64,000 nt of DNA from Acinetobacter gyllenbergii CIP 110306 = MTCC 11365 (GTDB lineage: Bacteria > Pseudomonadota > Gammaproteobacteria > Pseudomonadales > Moraxellaceae): positions 1 to 64,000 of the forward strand of contig NZ_ATGG01000010.1 of NCBI RefSeq assembly GCF_000413855.1. Direction: 5' to 3'. Below the pieces are notes generated by a model. That model was not told where the DNA came from. It saw only the letters and a program-made list of their open reading frames with translations, and did not search any database. Shown piece after piece: positions 62,028 through 64,000 of this stretch. Positions within the stretch are counted from its first letter, which is position 1. Each line of letters starts with the position of its first letter. Made by a program: the position numbers and the translations under genes.

Positions 62028-64000
62028 ATGGCTGGTGGAAAGTCAAAAATCATTTACACACTGACTGACGAGGCGCCGTTATTAGCGACCTATTCATTGC
62101 TACCGATCATTGAGACCTTTACAAAACCTGCTGGCATTGAGATTGTTAAAAGTGACATCTCAGTTGCAGTACGTGTACTCGCAGAATTTTCAGATTACCT
62201 TAAAGATGAGCAAAAGGTAAACAATAACCTTGCAGAGTTAGGTCGTCTTACACAAGATCCAGATACCAATATCATTAAACTTCCAAACATCAGTGCGTCT
62301 GTTGCTCAGTTAGTGTCATGTATTAAAGAGCTCCAGTCGAAGGGTTATGCGATTCCTGATTACCCAGAAAATCCAACCACTGAAGAAGAAAAAGAGATCA
62401 AGGCACGTTATGGTAAATGCCTTGGTTCAGCAGTAAACCCTGTATTGCGTGAAGGGAACTCTGATCGCCGTGCGCCAGCTGCTGTGAAAAATTATGCAAA
62501 AAAACACCCGCATTCAATGAGTGAGTGGAAACAATGGTCTCAAACTCACGTTTCTCACATGGATGAAGGCGACTTCTACCACGGTGAAAAATCAATGACT
62601 TTAGACCGTGCACGTAATGTGAAAATGGAACTCATCACTAAGTCTGGTGAAACCATTGTGCTGAAGCCAAAAGTCGCACTTCAAGATGGTGAAATCATTG
62701 ACTCAATGTTTATGAGCAAGAAAGCGCTTTGTGATTTCTACGAGAAAGAACTTGAAGACTGTCGTGAAGCGGGCATTTTGTTCTCATTACACGTGAAAGC
62801 AACCATGATGAAAGTGTCACACCCGATCGTATTCGGTCACTGTGTGAAAATTTACTATAAAGACGCTTTTGAAAAACACGGTAAATTATTCGACGAACTC
62901 GGTATTAACGTGAACAACGGTATGGCTGGTCTTTATGAAAAGATCGCAACTCTACCAACATCTTTACGTGAAGAAATCATCGAAGATTTACATGCTTGCC
63001 AAGAACACCGTCCTGCACTTGCAATGGTGGATTCTGCTAAAGGCATCACCAACTTCCATTCACCAAATGACGTGATTGTCGATGCTTCTATGCCTGCAAT
63101 GATTCGTGGTGGCGGTAAAATGTGGGGTGCTGACGGCAAACCTTACGACTGTAAAGCTGTGATGCCAGAATCAACTTTCGCGCGTATCTACCAAGAAATG
63201 ATCAACTTCTGTAAGTGGAATGGTAACTTCGATCCACGTACTATGGGCACAGTACCAAACGTTGGTTTGATGGCGCAAAAAGCAGAAGAATACGGTTCAC
63301 ACGACAAAACTTTTGAAATCTCAGAAGCGGGTATTGCCAACATTACTGATTTAGACACGGGTGAAGTGTTGATGTCACAAAATGTAGAAGAAGGTGATAT
63401 CTGGCGTATGTGTCAGGTGAAAGATGCACCAATCCGTGACTGGGTGAAACTTGCAGTAACACGTGCACGTAACTCAGGCATGCCTGCGATCTTCTGGCTT
63501 GACCCGTACCGTCCACACGAAAATGAATTGATCAAAAAAGTTGAAAAATACTTGAAAGATCATGACACCACAGGTCTTGATATTCAAATCATGTCACAAG
63601 TACGTGCAATGCGTTATACGCTTGAACGTGTAGCGCGTGGTTTAGATACTATTTCTGTCACTGGTAACATTTTACGTGACTACTTAACTGACTTGTTCCC
63701 GATTATGGAATTGGGTACTTCAGCGAAAATGTTGTCGATTGTGCCGTTAATGGCTGGCGGGGGCATGTATGAAACAGGTGCGGGTGGTTCAGCACCGAAA
63801 CATGTTCAGCAGTTGGTTGAAGAAAACCACTTGCGTTGGGATTCACTCGGGGAGTTCCTTGCGTTAGCAGTGTCTTTAGAAGAGCTTGGTATCAAAGAAG
63901 ATAATAACCGTGCGAAATTGCTTGCGAAGACGCTTGACCAAGCAACAGGTAAACTTCTTGATAACGACAAGTCTCCATCACGTCGTACAGGTGAGTTAGA
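62028..64000 (+). CDS. icd: Monomeric NADP-dependent isocitrate dehydrogenase (5' part)
   Basis: Opens at ATG 62028 ([22 protein letters not shown]) and stays open to the right edge: 657 codons of an expected ~740-745. The N-terminal segments [18 protein letters not shown] and DQEKVNNN-like [13 protein letters not shown], then [28 protein letters not shown], and later [21 protein letters not shown], identify the large monomeric IDH family, distinct from the ~416-residue dimeric enzyme. It converts isocitrate to 2-oxoglutarate with NADP in the citric acid cycle. Confidence 0.95.
   Translation, partial: MAGGKSKIIYTLTDEAPLLATYSLLPIIETFTKPAGIEIVKSDISVAVRVLAEFSDYLKDEQKVNNNLAELGRLTQDPDTNIIKLPNISASVAQLVSCIKELQSKGYAIPDYPENPTTEEEKEIKARYGKCLGSAVNPVLREGNSDRRAPAAVKNYAKKHPHSMSEWKQWSQTHVSHMDEGDFYHGEKSMTLDRARNVKMELITKSGETIVLKPKVALQDGEIIDSMFMSKKALCDFYEKELEDCREAGILFSLHVKATMMKVSHPIVFGHCVKIYYKDAFEKHGKLFDELGINVNNGMAGLYEKIATLPTSLREEIIEDLHACQEHRPALAMVDSAKGITNFHSPNDVIVDASMPAMIRGGGKMWGADGKPYDCKAVMPESTFARIYQEMINFCKWNGNFDPRTMGTVPNVGLMAQKAEEYGSHDKTFEISEAGIANITDLDTGEVLMSQNVEEGDIWRMCQVKDAPIRDWVKLAVTRARNSGMPAIFWLDPYRPHENELIKKVEKYLKDHDTTGLDIQIMSQVRAMRYTLERVARGLDTISVTGNILRDYLTDLFPIMELGTSAKMLSIVPLMAGGGMYETGAGGSAPKHVQQLVEENHLRWDSLGEFLALAVSLEELGIKEDNNRAKLLAKTLDQATGKLLDNDKSPSRRTGEL

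Noticed and set aside
1..64000. CRISPR arrays, insertion sequences and prophage genes
   Set aside because: No regularly spaced repeats, transposase frames or structural phage genes were seen; the only mobility gene is the integrase at 19840.

Overview
The window looks like an Acinetobacter chromosome (Gammaproteobacteria, Moraxellaceae). The evidence is the AT-rich codon use, a chromosomal aac(6')-I type acetyltransferase gene of the kind intrinsic to several Acinetobacter species, a monomeric NADP isocitrate dehydrogenase, and typical gammaproteobacterial housekeeping genes (pdxB-epmA, nfuA, tesA beside an ABC exporter, mtgA, ppk1, slyD, ndh, dacC). I see no rRNA, tRNA, CRISPR array, insertion sequence or transposase.

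Positions 1-21300 are accessory. 1-1965 holds the tail of one gene and three unrecognised small genes, two of them exported. 2279-13243 is a divalent-metal (nickel/cobalt/zinc/cadmium) efflux region: a CzcCBA-type RND pump between two small His-rich CzcI-like proteins, a HupE/UreJ protein, a membrane-anchored protein, an NreB-like MFS exporter with a His-rich tail, a 41-residue exported His/Cys peptide, and a divergent dmeR/dmeF pair (RcnR-type sensor and CDF exporter) with a textbook TACT-G6-AGTA operator between them. 13288-15563 is a chromate resistance operon (chrB-chrA). 15929-19767 is a two-gene anti-phage system of the Gabija type (OLD-family ATPase/TOPRIM nuclease plus UvrD-like helicase). 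It is followed by a convergent tyrosine integrase (19840-21063) with a repeat-rich putative attachment or control region in front of its start. Metal resistance and phage defence beside one integrase suggest a genomic island; its left end is not identifiable here.

From about 21384 to the end the genes look mostly like core chromosome: a barrel-like outer membrane protein, dgkA, pdxB-epmA, a LuxR-type regulator, a lipoprotein-type sulfatase with its own formylglycine-generating enzyme, two rhomboid proteases, nfuA, a Fur-box-preceded TonB receptor, an alpha/beta hydrolase, a carbonic anhydrase, aac(6')-I, tesA and an ABC exporter, mtgA, ppk1, a nitronate monooxygenase and a VIT-family transporter. 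After the locus described next come photolyase, slyD, ndh, dacC, an M61 peptidase, paaI and the start of the isocitrate dehydrogenase gene.

The most interesting core-region locus is 46064-54019. An NfrA-like TPR/outer-membrane protein and a WecB-type UDP-GlcNAc 2-epimerase converge with a tightly overlapping five-gene operon: a membrane protein with a GGDEF-like but motif-less domain, an unknown membrane protein, a processive GT2 synthase, a BcsB-like periplasmic protein and a glycosidase-like lipoprotein. Together they look like a complete synthase-dependent exopolysaccharide machine. By analogy with the E. coli NfrA/NfrB/WecB pathway, it may make a ManNAc-containing polymer.
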